Part shown: piece after piece, positions 16,703 to 25,094 of the stretch | Numbering within the stretch: the first letter of the stretch is position 1 | Layout: every line of letters starts with the position of its first letter | Origin: Alphaproteobacteria bacterium | GTDB taxonomy: Bacteria; Pseudomonadota; Alphaproteobacteria; UBA2966 | Length of the DNA stretch: 38,525 nt | Assembly (NCBI GenBank): GCA_030740435.1 | Contig: JASLXG010000204.1 | Span: 1 to 38,525, forward strand | Direction of reading: 5' to 3' | The notes under the pieces: model-generated | Seen by the model: the letters and a program-made list of their open reading frames with translations, nothing else | The model's database searches: none | What the model was told of the DNA's origin: nothing | Made by a program: the position numbers and the translations under genes

Positions 16703-16726
16703 ATGATAGCGGCCTCGGGCTATCAT
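16703..16726. promoter_or_regulatory. perfect inverted repeat in the sat/qmoA divergent promoter region
   Basis: ATGATAGC, 8 bases, then GCTATCAT form a perfect 8-bp-arm dyad 67 bases from the sat start and 177 from the qmoA start. The surrounding 16636-16903 is AT-rich and gene-free. A dimeric regulator controlling both sides is plausible; no regulator gene is adjacent. Confidence 0.45.
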
Positions 16727-16903
16727 TAAATTCAAAAGATCTAATGAACGAATTGAATGTAAATTGGGTTTGTTTTTCGCCGACAAAAAAAATTGGCTGG
16801 GTGGCTTAGTGGGGGCTATTTTCGGCGTAGGGCAGGGAATCATGAATTTATCCATATGTGACAAAGGGTTATTCGATATGAGCCAAATCCGGCGGAGGCC
16901 GGC

Positions 16904-18178
16904 GTGAGCAGCGATCCCGGCAGCACCATCCTGGTGGTCGGCGGCGGTATCGTCGGCATCAGCGCCGCCGTGGAGGCGGCCGAGGTGGGTTTTGACGTCG
17001 TGCTGGTGGAGCGCGAGGCCAGCCTGGGCGGCCGCGTGGCGCGGCTCAACCGCTACTTCCCCAAGCTCTGCCATCCCGCCTGCGGGCTCGAGATCAACTA
17101 CCAGCGCCTGCGCCAGAACCCGCGGGTGCGAGTCATCACCATGGCCGAGGTGGCCACGATCGAGGGCCGGGTCGGCGATTTTCAGGTAACGCTCAGCACC
17201 CGGCCGCGCTACGTCACCCAGGCCTGCACGGCCTGTGGCGATTGCGCCCGGGCGGCCCAGAGCGAAGTGGCCGATGCCTTCAATTACGGCCTCTCCAAGG
17301 TGCCCGCCGCCTATCTCCCGGAGAGCCAGGCCTATCCGCTGCGCTACGTCATCGCGCCCGAGGTCATCGGCACGCCGGAGGCGGCGGCCCTTAAAGACGC
17401 CTGCCGCTACGGCGCCGTCGACCTCGACGAGCAGCCCGGCAGCATCGAGTTCAAGGTCGGCGCCGTGGTCTGGGCCACCGGCTGGCGGCCCTACGATGCC
17501 GGCCGCCTGGAATCTTATGGCTACGGGCGGCTGGCCAACGTCATCACCAACGTCGAGATGGAGCGCCTGGCCGCCCCCGAGGGCCCCACAGGGGGCCGTA
17601 TTTTGCGACCCTCGGACGGACGCGAAGCGCAACGCCTGGCGCTGATCCAGTGCGCCGGCTCGCGCGATCTCAACCACCTGCCCTATTGCTCGCGGATCTG
17701 CTGCATGGCGTCGTTCAAGCACGCCGCCTATGTGCGCCAGCAATACGCCGAGGCCAGCGTCGACATCTATTACATCGACATCCGCGCCGACAACAAACTG
17801 GAGGCCTTCTACCGCCGCGTCGCCGACGACGACCGCATCCGCCTGATCAAATCCAAACCCGGTGCCATCGAGGAGGACACTGATAAGAACCCCATCGTCA
17901 AGGGCGAGGACACGCTGAGCCGCGAGCTTTACGGCAACACCTACGACCTGGTGGTGCTGGCCGTCGGCATGCAGCCGAATGCGGCGCTCGAGGCGCCGGC
18001 GCTCGAGCTCAGCCAGGACGATTATGGTTTCATCGTGCCCGACCTGGCGGCGGGCCAGATCGTGGCCGGCGTGGCAGCGGGACCGCTGGATGTCTCGATG
18101 TCGGTGCAGTCGGCCACGGCGGCGGCGCTGCGCGCCATCCAGGCGCTCAACGCCAGCAAACGAGTGGCGGCGGAGTAG
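16904..18178 (+). CDS. qmoA: QmoA, HdrA-like flavoprotein of the quinone-interacting oxidoreductase complex
   Basis: FAD-binding, HdrA-related subunit of the Qmo complex, which exchanges electrons between APS reductase and the membrane quinone pool. The 424-residue protein begins with a Rossmann dinucleotide motif (ILVVGGGIVGISAAVEAAE). It carries CTACGDC near residue 109, a second flavin motif VVWATGWRPYDA, and the HdrA/QmoA Cys block CAGSRDLNHLPYCSRICC. It is a stand-alone short HdrA without fused ferredoxin domains, as QmoA should be. GTG at 16904 is preceded by GGCGGAGG. qmoB follows after four bases. The acidic GTG start and the Rossmann fold at once exclude longer readings. Confidence 0.93.
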   Translation: MSSDPGSTILVVGGGIVGISAAVEAAEVGFDVVLVEREASLGGRVARLNRYFPKLCHPACGLEINYQRLRQNPRVRVITMAEVATIEGRVGDFQVTLSTRPRYVTQACTACGDCARAAQSEVADAFNYGLSKVPAAYLPESQAYPLRYVIAPEVIGTPEAAALKDACRYGAVDLDEQPGSIEFKVGAVVWATGWRPYDAGRLESYGYGRLANVITNVEMERLAAPEGPTGGRILRPSDGREAQRLALIQCAGSRDLNHLPYCSRICCMASFKHAAYVRQQYAEASVDIYYIDIRADNKLEAFYRRVADDDRIRLIKSKPGAIEEDTDKNPIVKGEDTLSRELYGNTYDLVVLAVGMQPNAALEAPALELSQDDYGFIVPDLAAGQIVAGVAAGPLDVSMSVQSATAAALRAIQALNASKRVAAE

Positions 18179-18182
18179 CGCC

Positions 18183-20489
18183 ATGGCCAACGAAAACACC
18201 GCCGTCTACGTCTGTTCCGGCTGCGCCATCGGCGAAGCCGTCGATTGCGATGCCCTGGCCGCCCTGGCCGAGGAGGAGTTCAAGGTCGGCCGTTCGGCAA
18301 CCCACGAATTCCTCTGCGGCGAGGCGGGGCTGGAAACCATCCGCGGCGACCTGGCCGGCGAAGGCGGCATCGAAAGCGTCGTCGTCTGCGCCTGTTCGCC
18401 CCGCGTCATGGCCGACCGCTTCCGCTTCGAGGGTGTCCAGGTGGTGCGCGGCAACCTGCGCGAACAGGTGGCCTGGTGCCATGAGCCGGGCGACGAGGAC
18501 ACCCAGATGAAGGCGGCCGACAACCTGCGCATGGCGGTCACCCAGGCTGAAAAATCGAGCCCGCCCGAGCCCCACGAAGCCGTTGCTGCCTCGCGGCGGT
18601 TGCTGGTGGTGGGTGGCGGCTCGACCGGCCTGGCGGCCGGCCGCGAGGCGGCCCGGGCGGGGTACGAGACCGTGATCGTGGAAAGCACGTCCGAGCTCGG
18701 CGGCCGGGCCAAGGGGTTCTCGAAGGTCCTGCCCAGCCGCCCGCCCTACCGCGAGCCCGAGGCCAATCCCATCGCCGACCTGATCGCCGAGGTCGAGGCC
18801 GACCAGCGCATCACCGTCAGGACCGGCACCACGGTGGCCAGCACGGCCGGCGGCCCGGGGGATTTCCGGGTGACCCTGGCCAACGGATCGGCCACAGAGA
18901 CCACAGAGACCACAGAGTCCGAGGAATCCTTCGGCGCCATCGTGGTGGCCACCGGCTGGCGGCCCTACGATGCGGCCAAGCTCGGGCATTTGGGCTACGG
19001 CACGCCCGGCGTGGTGACCAACGTCGAGCTCGAAGACCTGCTGGCGAAAATCGGATCCGGGGGCGAAGCGGCGCCCCAGGCCGTGGCCTTCGTGCAGTGC
19101 GCCGGCTCGCGCGATCCCGAGCACCTGCCTTATTGCTCGCAGGTCTGCTGCGGGGTTTCGCTGAAGCAGGCGCTGCAGCTCAGGGAAGCCGATCCCGAGA
19201 CCATGATCTACGTCATCTTCGACGAGCTGCGCACGCCGGGCACGGCCGAGGAATTCTATCGCGCCGCCCAGGAAGCCGGAATCGTCTTCATGAAAGGCAA
19301 GGTCTCCTCGGTTGGATCCGACTTGACCCTCACCATCGACGATGCCCTGTTGGGCGAAGAGGTGCCGCTGGCGGGCCTCGACATGGTGGTGCTGGCTACC
19401 GGCATGGTGCCCAACGCCACCACCGACGGCGAGCTGCTGCCCGATCCCGACATCGATCCTCTGGCGCCCATCGCGCGGGCCGGCGGCGACGAGGAACCGG
19501 ACGAAGAAGCGGAAGCCAAACCGGAATCCAAACCGGAATCCGACGAAGACGAGGAAGCCGCCGCCCTCGATGGGCCCAGGCCGGAAAACTCGATCCTCAA
19601 TTTGCAATACCGCCAGGGCCCGCACCTGCCCAATCTGGCCGACGGCTTCGCCGACAGCCACTACATCTGCTTCCCCTACGAGACCCGGCGCACCGGCATC
19701 TATGCCTGCGGTCCCTTGCGCCGGCCCATGGATATGACCGAGGCGGCCGAGGACGCGGCCGGGGCCGTGCTCAAGGCCATCCAGGCCATGGAACAGGCGG
19801 TTCGCCAGGCCGCCGTGCACCCCCGGGTGGGCGATCTGAGCTATCCCAAGATCGGCCTCGACATCTGCACCAAGTGCCGGCGCTGCACCGTCGAGTGCCC
19901 CTTCGGCGCCATCGACGAGAACGCCGAGGGCTTTCCCGTGCTGACGCCCACGCGGTGTCGGCGCTGCGGCACCTGCATGGGCGCCTGCCCAGTGCGCACC
20001 ATCCGCTTCGACAACTATTCCGTCGAGATGATCAACTCCATGTCGAAAGCCGTCGAGATCCCCGACGAGTTCGACGAAAAGCCGCGGGTGCTGGTTCTGG
20101 CCTGCGAGAACGACGCCTACCCGGCGCTCGATCGGGCCGGCATCCAGGGCCGCAAGTATTCCTCCATGGCCCGTGTCATTCCGGTGCGGTGCCTGGGTTC
20201 CGTCAGCCTGGTGATGATCTCGGACGCGCTTTCCTCGGGCTACGACGGCGTGCTGCTGCTGGGCTGCAAGTCGGGCGACGACTACCAGTGCCACTTCGTC
20301 AAGGGCAGCGCCATGGCCCAGGAACGGGTCACCAAGATCGGGGAGACGCTGAAGAGCATGATGCTGGAGGGCGAGCGCGTGACGACGCACGAAATCGCCA
20401 TCACGGATGCCGAAGGGGCGACGCAAATCATCGACGACTTCGTCGCCAGCATCGACGAGATCGGCATGAACCCTTTCAAGGGGTTTTAG
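18183..20489 (+). CDS. qmoB: QmoB, HdrA/MvhD-like iron-sulfur flavoprotein of the Qmo complex
   Basis: A 768-residue partner of QmoA. Order of parts: an N-terminal Cys-containing module (VYVCSGCAIGEAVDC, later VCACSPRVMADRF); a Rossmann FAD domain (LLVVGGGSTGLAAGREAA); the same ATGWRPYDA and CAGSRDPEHLPYCSQVCC blocks as QmoA; two 4Fe-4S ferredoxin motifs near residues 560-600 (CTKCRRCTVECP and CRRCGTCMGACP); and a C-terminal MvhD-type domain from about 635 (VLVLACENDAYPA, LLLGCKSGDDYQCHF). It thus combines electron input, flavin and 2Fe-2S-like transfer. Two low-complexity inserts are unusual: TETTETTES at about 238-246, from a triplicated 9-mer, and an acidic Pro/Glu/Ser linker at about 433-463. 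hdrC follows after two bases. Confidence 0.93.
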   Translation: MANENTAVYVCSGCAIGEAVDCDALAALAEEEFKVGRSATHEFLCGEAGLETIRGDLAGEGGIESVVVCACSPRVMADRFRFEGVQVVRGNLREQVAWCHEPGDEDTQMKAADNLRMAVTQAEKSSPPEPHEAVAASRRLLVVGGGSTGLAAGREAARAGYETVIVESTSELGGRAKGFSKVLPSRPPYREPEANPIADLIAEVEADQRITVRTGTTVASTAGGPGDFRVTLANGSATETTETTESEESFGAIVVATGWRPYDAAKLGHLGYGTPGVVTNVELEDLLAKIGSGGEAAPQAVAFVQCAGSRDPEHLPYCSQVCCGVSLKQALQLREADPETMIYVIFDELRTPGTAEEFYRAAQEAGIVFMKGKVSSVGSDLTLTIDDALLGEEVPLAGLDMVVLATGMVPNATTDGELLPDPDIDPLAPIARAGGDEEPDEEAEAKPESKPESDEDEEAAALDGPRPENSILNLQYRQGPHLPNLADGFADSHYICFPYETRRTGIYACGPLRRPMDMTEAAEDAAGAVLKAIQAMEQAVRQAAVHPRVGDLSYPKIGLDICTKCRRCTVECPFGAIDENAEGFPVLTPTRCRRCGTCMGACPVRTIRFDNYSVEMINSMSKAVEIPDEFDEKPRVLVLACENDAYPALDRAGIQGRKYSSMARVIPVRCLGSVSLVMISDALSSGYDGVLLLGCKSGDDYQCHFVKGSAMAQERVTKIGETLKSMMLEGERVTTHEIAITDAEGATQIIDDFVASIDEIGMNPFKGF
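18892..18918 (+). repeat. in-frame 9-bp minisatellite inside qmoB
   Basis: CCACAGAGA occurs twice in a row, followed by CCACAGAGT, giving Thr-Glu-Thr repeats. It sits in the flavin domain just before the ATGWRPYDA motif and keeps the frame, so it looks like a slippage expansion in a tolerated loop. Confidence 0.85.
19518..19541 (+). repeat. tandem 12-bp repeat in the qmoB acidic linker
   Basis: AAACCGGAATCC occurs twice, giving KPES KPES. It lies within an Asp/Glu-rich linker (residues about 433-463) between the flavin part and the ferredoxin part. Confidence 0.85.
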
Positions 20490-20491
20490 TC

Positions 20492-21103
20492 ATGACCGGC
20501 ACTGCCCCTACCGCCAGCCGCGCCTACGACCTGGGTTTCGCCCGCTGGGTCTACCAGAACGTCGAAGGCGGCGAGCGGCTCTCCATGTGCATGCAGTGCG
20601 GCGTCTGTTCGGGCTCGTGCCCCATCGCCGGCGAGATGGATCATGGCCCGCGCAAGCTTTTCATGATGGTGCGGGCCGGCATGAAGGAAGCCGTGCTGCG
20701 CTCCAACACGCTGTGGAACTGCGTCAAGTGCTACCGCTGCGTGGTGCGCTGCCCGCGCGAGGTGCCGGTGACGTACATACTTTCCGGCCTGGGCACGCTG
20801 GCGGTACGCGAGGGCTATGCCGAAAAGCAGGACACGGAAAGCTTCGCCAAGGCCTTCTGGTGGAGCGCCCGCAGCCTGGGCCGCACCGACGAACGTCTGG
20901 TCACGGCGAAATACTATTTCTCGTTCGGCCTGGTCGAGGGCATCAAGAAGGGCCTGGCCAATTTGCCCATCGCGCTGGCCATGATCCGCACCAAGCGCAT
21001 GCACCTGACGGGCTCGCACAAGATCAAGGACAGGAAGGGCCTCAAGGCCATCCTGGCCAAGGCGGCCGAAATAGAGAGCCGGGCCACGGGAGAAGGGTCA
21101 TGA
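20492..21103 (+). CDS. hdrC: HdrC-like iron-sulfur subunit (replacing part of QmoC)
   Basis: A 203-residue soluble ferredoxin-type protein with two complete 4Fe-4S motifs: Cys33, 36, 39 and 43 (CMQCGVCSGSCP) and Cys77, 80, 83 and 87 (CVKCYRCVVRCP). It has the helical C-terminal tail of HdrC. In the classical Qmo complex these motifs are fused to a haem-b membrane domain in QmoC; no membrane helices of that kind are present here. It begins two bases after qmoB, and its stop overlaps the hdrB start (ATGA). It should pass electrons between QmoB and HdrB. The symbol is by family; it could equally be called a QmoC-substituting subunit. Confidence 0.9.
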   Translation: MTGTAPTASRAYDLGFARWVYQNVEGGERLSMCMQCGVCSGSCPIAGEMDHGPRKLFMMVRAGMKEAVLRSNTLWNCVKCYRCVVRCPREVPVTYILSGLGTLAVREGYAEKQDTESFAKAFWWSARSLGRTDERLVTAKYYFSFGLVEGIKKGLANLPIALAMIRTKRMHLTGSHKIKDRKGLKAILAKAAEIESRATGEGS

Positions 21104-22002
21104 ATGACCGCCGCAAGTACACCTACTATCCCGGCTGTTCCTCGGAGGGCTCGGCGGCGCATCTCGACAAGTCCGTGCGGGCCATTGCGCCGGTGCTCGA
21201 TATCGAGCTCGAGGATCTCAACGACTGGAACTGCTGCGGCGCCTCGGTGGGCCACGTCGGCGGCGGCTATCTGCCCAACGTCGCGCTGACGGGGCGCAAC
21301 CTGGCCGGCGCCGAGGCGCAGGGCAGCGAGGATATTCTCACCCCCTGCGCCGCCTGTTACCTCAACACCCATGGCACCAACGAGAAGATCAAGGCCGACG
21401 TGGCCTTGCGCGGCAAGGTCAACGAGGCGCTGGGCGCCGCCGACATGAAGTACGAATCGGACCTCCAGGTCCGCCACGCCTGCGAGGTGCTGGTCAACGA
21501 CGTGGGCCTCGACAAGATCAGGGAAAAGGTCAGCAATCCGCTGGAGGGCATCAAGGTGGCCGGCTACGTCGGCTGCCAGACCGTGCGGCCCTTCGCCGCC
21601 ACCGAGGCGGGCGGCGATTACGACACCTTCGAGGACCCGGATTTCCTGGATGATTTCGTCGCCGCTTGCGGCGCGGATCCCGTGCCCTTCGAGCGCAAGA
21701 CGTCGTGCTGCGGCGGCTCGGTCTCGGTCATGAGCCCGGAAAAGACGCTGCACCTCATTCGCCAGATCCTGGAAGAGGCGAAAGAGAAAGAAGCTGACGT
21801 CATCGCCACGCCGTGCCCGCTGTGCCAGACCAACGTCGAGATGTACCAGGGGCGCATCAACCAGGAATTCGGCACCGACTTCCAGATCCCGGTGGTCTTC
21901 TACAGCCAGCTCATGGCCCTGGCATTCGGCCTGGGCGCCGACGCCGCTGCCATCGACCAGAACATCATCAAATCGGACAAGCTGGCGGCCAAGGCGAAGT
22001 AG
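21100..22002 (+). CDS. hdrB: HdrB-like subunit with two CCG domains
   Basis: A 300-residue protein with duplicated cysteine-rich CCG domains, which in HdrB bind non-cubane 4Fe-4S clusters. The first is exact: Cys13, 31 residues, Cys45-Cys46, 36 residues, Cys83-x2-Cys86. The second has Cys159, Cys203-Cys204, Cys239 and Cys242. Both clusters thus look intact. In methanogens this subunit reduces a disulfide; in Qmo-type operons its acceptor is unproven (a thiol/disulfide or a membrane quinone partner). The ATG overlaps the hdrC stop. It is the last gene of the qmoAB-hdrCB operon; no strong terminator follows. Confidence 0.9.
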   Translation: MNDRRKYTYYPGCSSEGSAAHLDKSVRAIAPVLDIELEDLNDWNCCGASVGHVGGGYLPNVALTGRNLAGAEAQGSEDILTPCAACYLNTHGTNEKIKADVALRGKVNEALGAADMKYESDLQVRHACEVLVNDVGLDKIREKVSNPLEGIKVAGYVGCQTVRPFAATEAGGDYDTFEDPDFLDDFVAACGADPVPFERKTSCCGGSVSVMSPEKTLHLIRQILEEAKEKEADVIATPCPLCQTNVEMYQGRINQEFGTDFQIPVVFYSQLMALAFGLGADAAAIDQNIIKSDKLAAKAK

Positions 22003-22238
22003 GGTTCGCGCCACCCGCCACCCCACTTTGCGGCGATATGCCACATTCCCTTCCGGCCCTGGAGCGCCGTAGGATGGCGAGAGTGGCGGTGGCGCGAACG
22101 GCATCGGTTGCCGCCGCGGTTGCCGGGTGGCCCTGATCCTTTCGTACTCTTGCCGGCGTGGTCCCGTTTCGGGGTTGCCCGCTCGTCGCAGCGCAGGTTG
22201 CAGCGCGCTCGTGCGCACCCAGCGAAAGGAGGCAGGTC
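22003..22238. other. gap between hdrB and the YbaK-type gene
   Basis: I see no gene, strong hairpin or tRNA here. It probably contains the promoter of the following gene and the end of the qmo-hdr transcript. The AAAGGAGG at 22226-22232 serves the next start. Confidence 0.4.
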
Positions 22239-22709
22239 ATGGCCATGGCAATGAAGCTCAAGGAATTCCTGCGCGACAGCCAAATCACCTTCGACCTCGT
22301 CGAACACCCTTTCGCCGTCTCGTCGTCGCGTATTGCGCAACAGTCGCACATCCCCGGCGACGCCCTGGCCAAATGCCTGTTGCTGCGTGACAGCCAGGGC
22401 TATCTGGTGGCCGTCATCCCGAGCACCCACCGGGTCGATCTCGAGCACCTGGACTGGCTCTTCGACGACCACCTGGAATTCGCCGATGAAGAGGAGATCT
22501 CCTCCCACTTCGAGGATTGCGATCCTGGTGCCGTGCCGCCGCTGGGCGGCGCCTACGGCATGCGCATGGCGGTCGACGAAGACCTGGTGCTGCGCCGTGA
22601 CGTCTATTTCGAGGCCGGCGATCACCGCCAGTTGGTGCACGTCAGCGGCGAGGCCTTCGGCCGGCTGACCCAGGGCGCCTTCCTGGGGATTTTCAGCTGC
22701 CACGCCTGA
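22239..22709 (+). CDS. YbaK/EbsC-family aminoacyl-tRNA deacylase-like protein
   Basis: A 156-residue protein with the YbaK/ProX editing fold, which in characterised members clears mischarged tRNA. Family features: FDLVEHPFAVSSSRIAQQ at the N-terminus, ALAKCLLLRDSQGYLVAV (with the family Lys), VIPSTHRVDLEHL, and a Gly/Pro-rich PPLGGAYGMRMAVDEDL. The start at 22239 is firmly set by AAAGGAGG. It is a single gene converging with the GntR gene 19 bases on. Specificity (Cys-tRNA-Pro, Ala or other) cannot be told. Confidence 0.85.
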   Translation: MAMAMKLKEFLRDSQITFDLVEHPFAVSSSRIAQQSHIPGDALAKCLLLRDSQGYLVAVIPSTHRVDLEHLDWLFDDHLEFADEEEISSHFEDCDPGAVPPLGGAYGMRMAVDEDLVLRRDVYFEAGDHRQLVHVSGEAFGRLTQGAFLGIFSCHA

Positions 22710-22728
22710 GCGGGCGCGCGGCGCCGGT

Positions 22729-23541
22729 CTATCCCGACACCCTGCCCTGGCTGCGCGAGAGGTCGAGGTGGAAGTGGTTGGGGGGGATGTGGAACTCCTG
22801 ATAGACGATCGCTTCCTCGTGAAGCGAGAGGTTGACGGTTTGCAGCGTCAGAACGGGAGTATTCGCGGCAACGCCGACGACTTCGGCCACGCCGGCCGGG
22901 GCGGCCCGCAATCTCACGGTTTCATGGGCGCGCAAGGTCGGCACGTTGAAGCGGTCATGCAGGAGATGGCGAAGATGGTTGCGGCCGACCGTTTCCTGCG
23001 GGAAATCCAGCAAGGGTCTGAAGCGCCCGGCATCGAGGTAGGCGATCGCCAGTACGCTGAATTCGCCGGCGATCACCAGGGTGCGCTGCAATTCCAGGAA
23101 TGAAGGCCGCGCCCCCAGGGCCGCCGACCAGGCACCGTCCCCGCGGATTTCCGCAATCGCCGCCTTGACGTTTTCGACCGACGCCAAATCGGTCTCGCCA
23201 TCGGCCCGGAAGCGCATGTACCAAGGCGTGTCTCCCCAGGTGCCAGAGGAAGAGATACGGCTGCCGGCACCCCGCTTGCGCACCACGATGCCGTCCTCGC
23301 TGAGGCGCCGCATGGCGGCCTGGATGGTGCCCTGGCTCAGGGGCAGCACGGCCAGCAGCTCCTTTTCGCTGGGCACCGGATCGTCGGGCCGCCAGAGGCC
23401 GAGCTTGATGGTTTCGATGAAGGCATCGCGAAATCGTTGCGCCTTGGTGCCCGGTCCATCCTGGCGGCCTGCAAAAGTGTCGCGCAGCGCCTCGAGACGC
23501 ACTGCCTTGTGGGATTCGCTGGCGACGGTCGGTTGTTTCAT
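22729..23541 (-). CDS. GntR-family transcriptional regulator with UTRA ligand domain
   Basis: A 270-residue HutC-type regulator. The winged helix-turn-helix is at residues about 36-100 (RDAFIETIKLGLWRPDDPVP, then SEKELLAVLPLSQGTIQAAM and RLSEDGIVVRKRGAGSR). The C-terminal part has the UTRA effector fold (FLELQRTLVIAGEFSVLAIAY, then ETVGRNHLRHLL and VYQEFHIPPNHFHLDL). It sits 45 bases downstream of tctA on the same strand, so it is probably the local regulator of the tct genes. Paired CATTAATG palindromes upstream of tctC are candidate sites. The effector is presumably the transported acid, which is inference. Confidence 0.88.
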   Translation of the reverse strand: MKQPTVASESHKAVRLEALRDTFAGRQDGPGTKAQRFRDAFIETIKLGLWRPDDPVPSEKELLAVLPLSQGTIQAAMRRLSEDGIVVRKRGAGSRISSSGTWGDTPWYMRFRADGETDLASVENVKAAIAEIRGDGAWSAALGARPSFLELQRTLVIAGEFSVLAIAYLDAGRFRPLLDFPQETVGRNHLRHLLHDRFNVPTLRAHETVRLRAAPAGVAEVVGVAANTPVLTLQTVNLSLHEEAIVYQEFHIPPNHFHLDLSRSQGRVSG

Positions 23542-23586
23542 GGTTTCTCGGTAATGGGGGCTGCCAAACCGGCCCGATGGCTGGGC

Positions 23587-25071
23587 CTACCGCTTCTTCT
23601 TGAATCCGAAGCGCCAGAGGAAGAACAGGGTCAGGGCCACGAAGGCCAAGGAAATCGGGCTGGTCAGCAGGATGCTGAGGTCCGAGCGGTACATCAGCAT
23701 GGTCTGACGGAAGGACAATTCGAACAACGGCCCCAGCAGGAAGCCGATGATCAGGCAGACCAGCGAAAAACCCGAGCGCCGCATGGCATACCCCAGCACT
23801 GCGAAGGCCAGCATCAACCCGACATCGAACATCGAGGAACTCTGCACATAAACACCGACGATGCAGAGCACGACGACGATGGGCAGGACGACACTCTGCG
23901 GCACCCGCAGAATCTGGCTCCAGATGCGGATACCGATGCGCCCGATCACCAGGTGGGCGACATTGGCCATCAGCATCGAAGCGAAGATCGAATAGACCAA
24001 CTCGGCATGCTCGACCATCATCAGCGGCCCGGGAACGACGCCGTGGATCATGAAGGCGCCGACCAGCAGGGCCGCCGCGACGTTGCCGGGAATACCCAGC
24101 GAGATGGTGGGAATCAGGTTGGCCCCGACCACGGCGCTGTTGGCGGCTTCGGTGGCCTGAATGCCCTCGATGACGCCGCTGCCGAATTTTTCCGGCGTCT
24201 TGGAAGCCCGCTGCGCCGCACCGTACCCAAGGAAGGCGGCCAGGGAAACGCCCAGGCCCGGCAGCATGCCGACCCCGGTGCCGATCATCGCCGAGCGCAG
24301 CAGGGTGCGCCAGTTGCCCCAGAACTCGCCGGCCGAGAGGCGGTTGTCGGTCTTGAAAGCACTGTCGCGCGGCACCGCATCGACCTCGCCGTGTTTGTTG
24401 AGATCGAAGATCTGGACCAATACCGAGCTCAGCGCCAAGGTGCCGATGGCAATAGCGGCCAGCGATATGCCGTCGAACAGTTCGATGAAACCGAAGGTCA
24501 TGCGGTCGGTGCTGTCGACCGGGTCGAGACCGATGGTCGAGAAGAACACCCCCAAGGCCGCCGACATGATGCCCTTGGTCAGCGAGCGCGCCGCCAGGGC
24601 GGCAATCAGGGTGAAGGAGAAGAGAATGATCGAAGTAAATTCCGCCGGCCCGAAGAGCAGCGCCACCGAGGCAAAGGGCGCCGCCATCAGGATCAGCACG
24701 ATATCGGAAAAGGTATCGCCGCAGACCGAGGAATAGAGCGCCGTCTTCATGGCCTTTTCCGGCTTGCCGGCCCGCGCCAGAGGATAGCCGTCGCGCGCCG
24801 TGGCCGCCGCTTCCGGGGTTCCCGGGGCATTGATCAGCACCGCCGGCACGGCGCCGCCGGAAGTGCCGCCCTTGTTGATGCCCACCAGGAAGGCGATAGC
24901 GGTGAGCGGCGACATGTAGAAGGTGATCGGCACCAAGATGGCAAGTGCGGTGACGCTGCCGATACCCGGCAGCACGCCGAACACGATTCCCAGCAGGACG
25001 CCGGCGCAGATGAAGGTCATGTTGGTCAGCGTCATGGCGGCTTCGAAGCCGGCGAGCATGCTTTCGATCAT
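23587..25071 (-). CDS. tctA: TctA-like large membrane subunit of a tripartite tricarboxylate transporter
   Basis: A 494-residue integral membrane protein with about 11-12 helices, the conducting subunit of a TTT uptake system for carboxylates. Hallmarks: the GVLLGIVFGVLPGIGSVTAL re-entrant motif near the start, its repeat in GVGMLPGLGVSLAAFLGYG, and GVPAVLINAPGTPEAAATA-like sequence after NKGGTSGGA. The start at 25071 (MIESMLAGFE) is typical; the frame runs further upstream without homology. Order tctC, tctB, tctA, gntR on the minus strand with short gaps indicates an operon. The substrate (citrate, tricarballylate, terephthalate or other) is not deducible. Confidence 0.93.
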   Translation of the reverse strand: MIESMLAGFEAAMTLTNMTFICAGVLLGIVFGVLPGIGSVTALAILVPITFYMSPLTAIAFLVGINKGGTSGGAVPAVLINAPGTPEAAATARDGYPLARAGKPEKAMKTALYSSVCGDTFSDIVLILMAAPFASVALLFGPAEFTSIILFSFTLIAALAARSLTKGIMSAALGVFFSTIGLDPVDSTDRMTFGFIELFDGISLAAIAIGTLALSSVLVQIFDLNKHGEVDAVPRDSAFKTDNRLSAGEFWGNWRTLLRSAMIGTGVGMLPGLGVSLAAFLGYGAAQRASKTPEKFGSGVIEGIQATEAANSAVVGANLIPTISLGIPGNVAAALLVGAFMIHGVVPGPLMMVEHAELVYSIFASMLMANVAHLVIGRIGIRIWSQILRVPQSVVLPIVVVLCIVGVYVQSSSMFDVGLMLAFAVLGYAMRRSGFSLVCLIIGFLLGPLFELSFRQTMLMYRSDLSILLTSPISLAFVALTLFFLWRFGFKKKR

Positions 25072-25094
25072 GAGCGGGCAATCATGATCGGGCC

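Noticed and set aside
15299-18199. Very long minus-strand open frame (966 codons)
   Set aside because: It overlaps qmoA and sat in other frames, shows no family motifs, and passes through the palindrome; it is a GC-bias shadow.
18892-18918. Possible CRISPR-like repeat
   Set aside because: Three contiguous 9-mers without spacers inside a coding frame; no CRISPR array or cas genes seen.
18147-20426. Minus-strand open frame of 759 codons opposite qmoB
   Set aside because: It is His/Gly/Ala-rich without any recognisable domain, antisense to a gene with clear cofactor motifs.
22955-25081. Long minus-strand frame of 708 codons opposite tctA/gntR frames
   Set aside because: An off-frame reading of tctA and gntR; composition is Arg/Gly-rich with no motifs.
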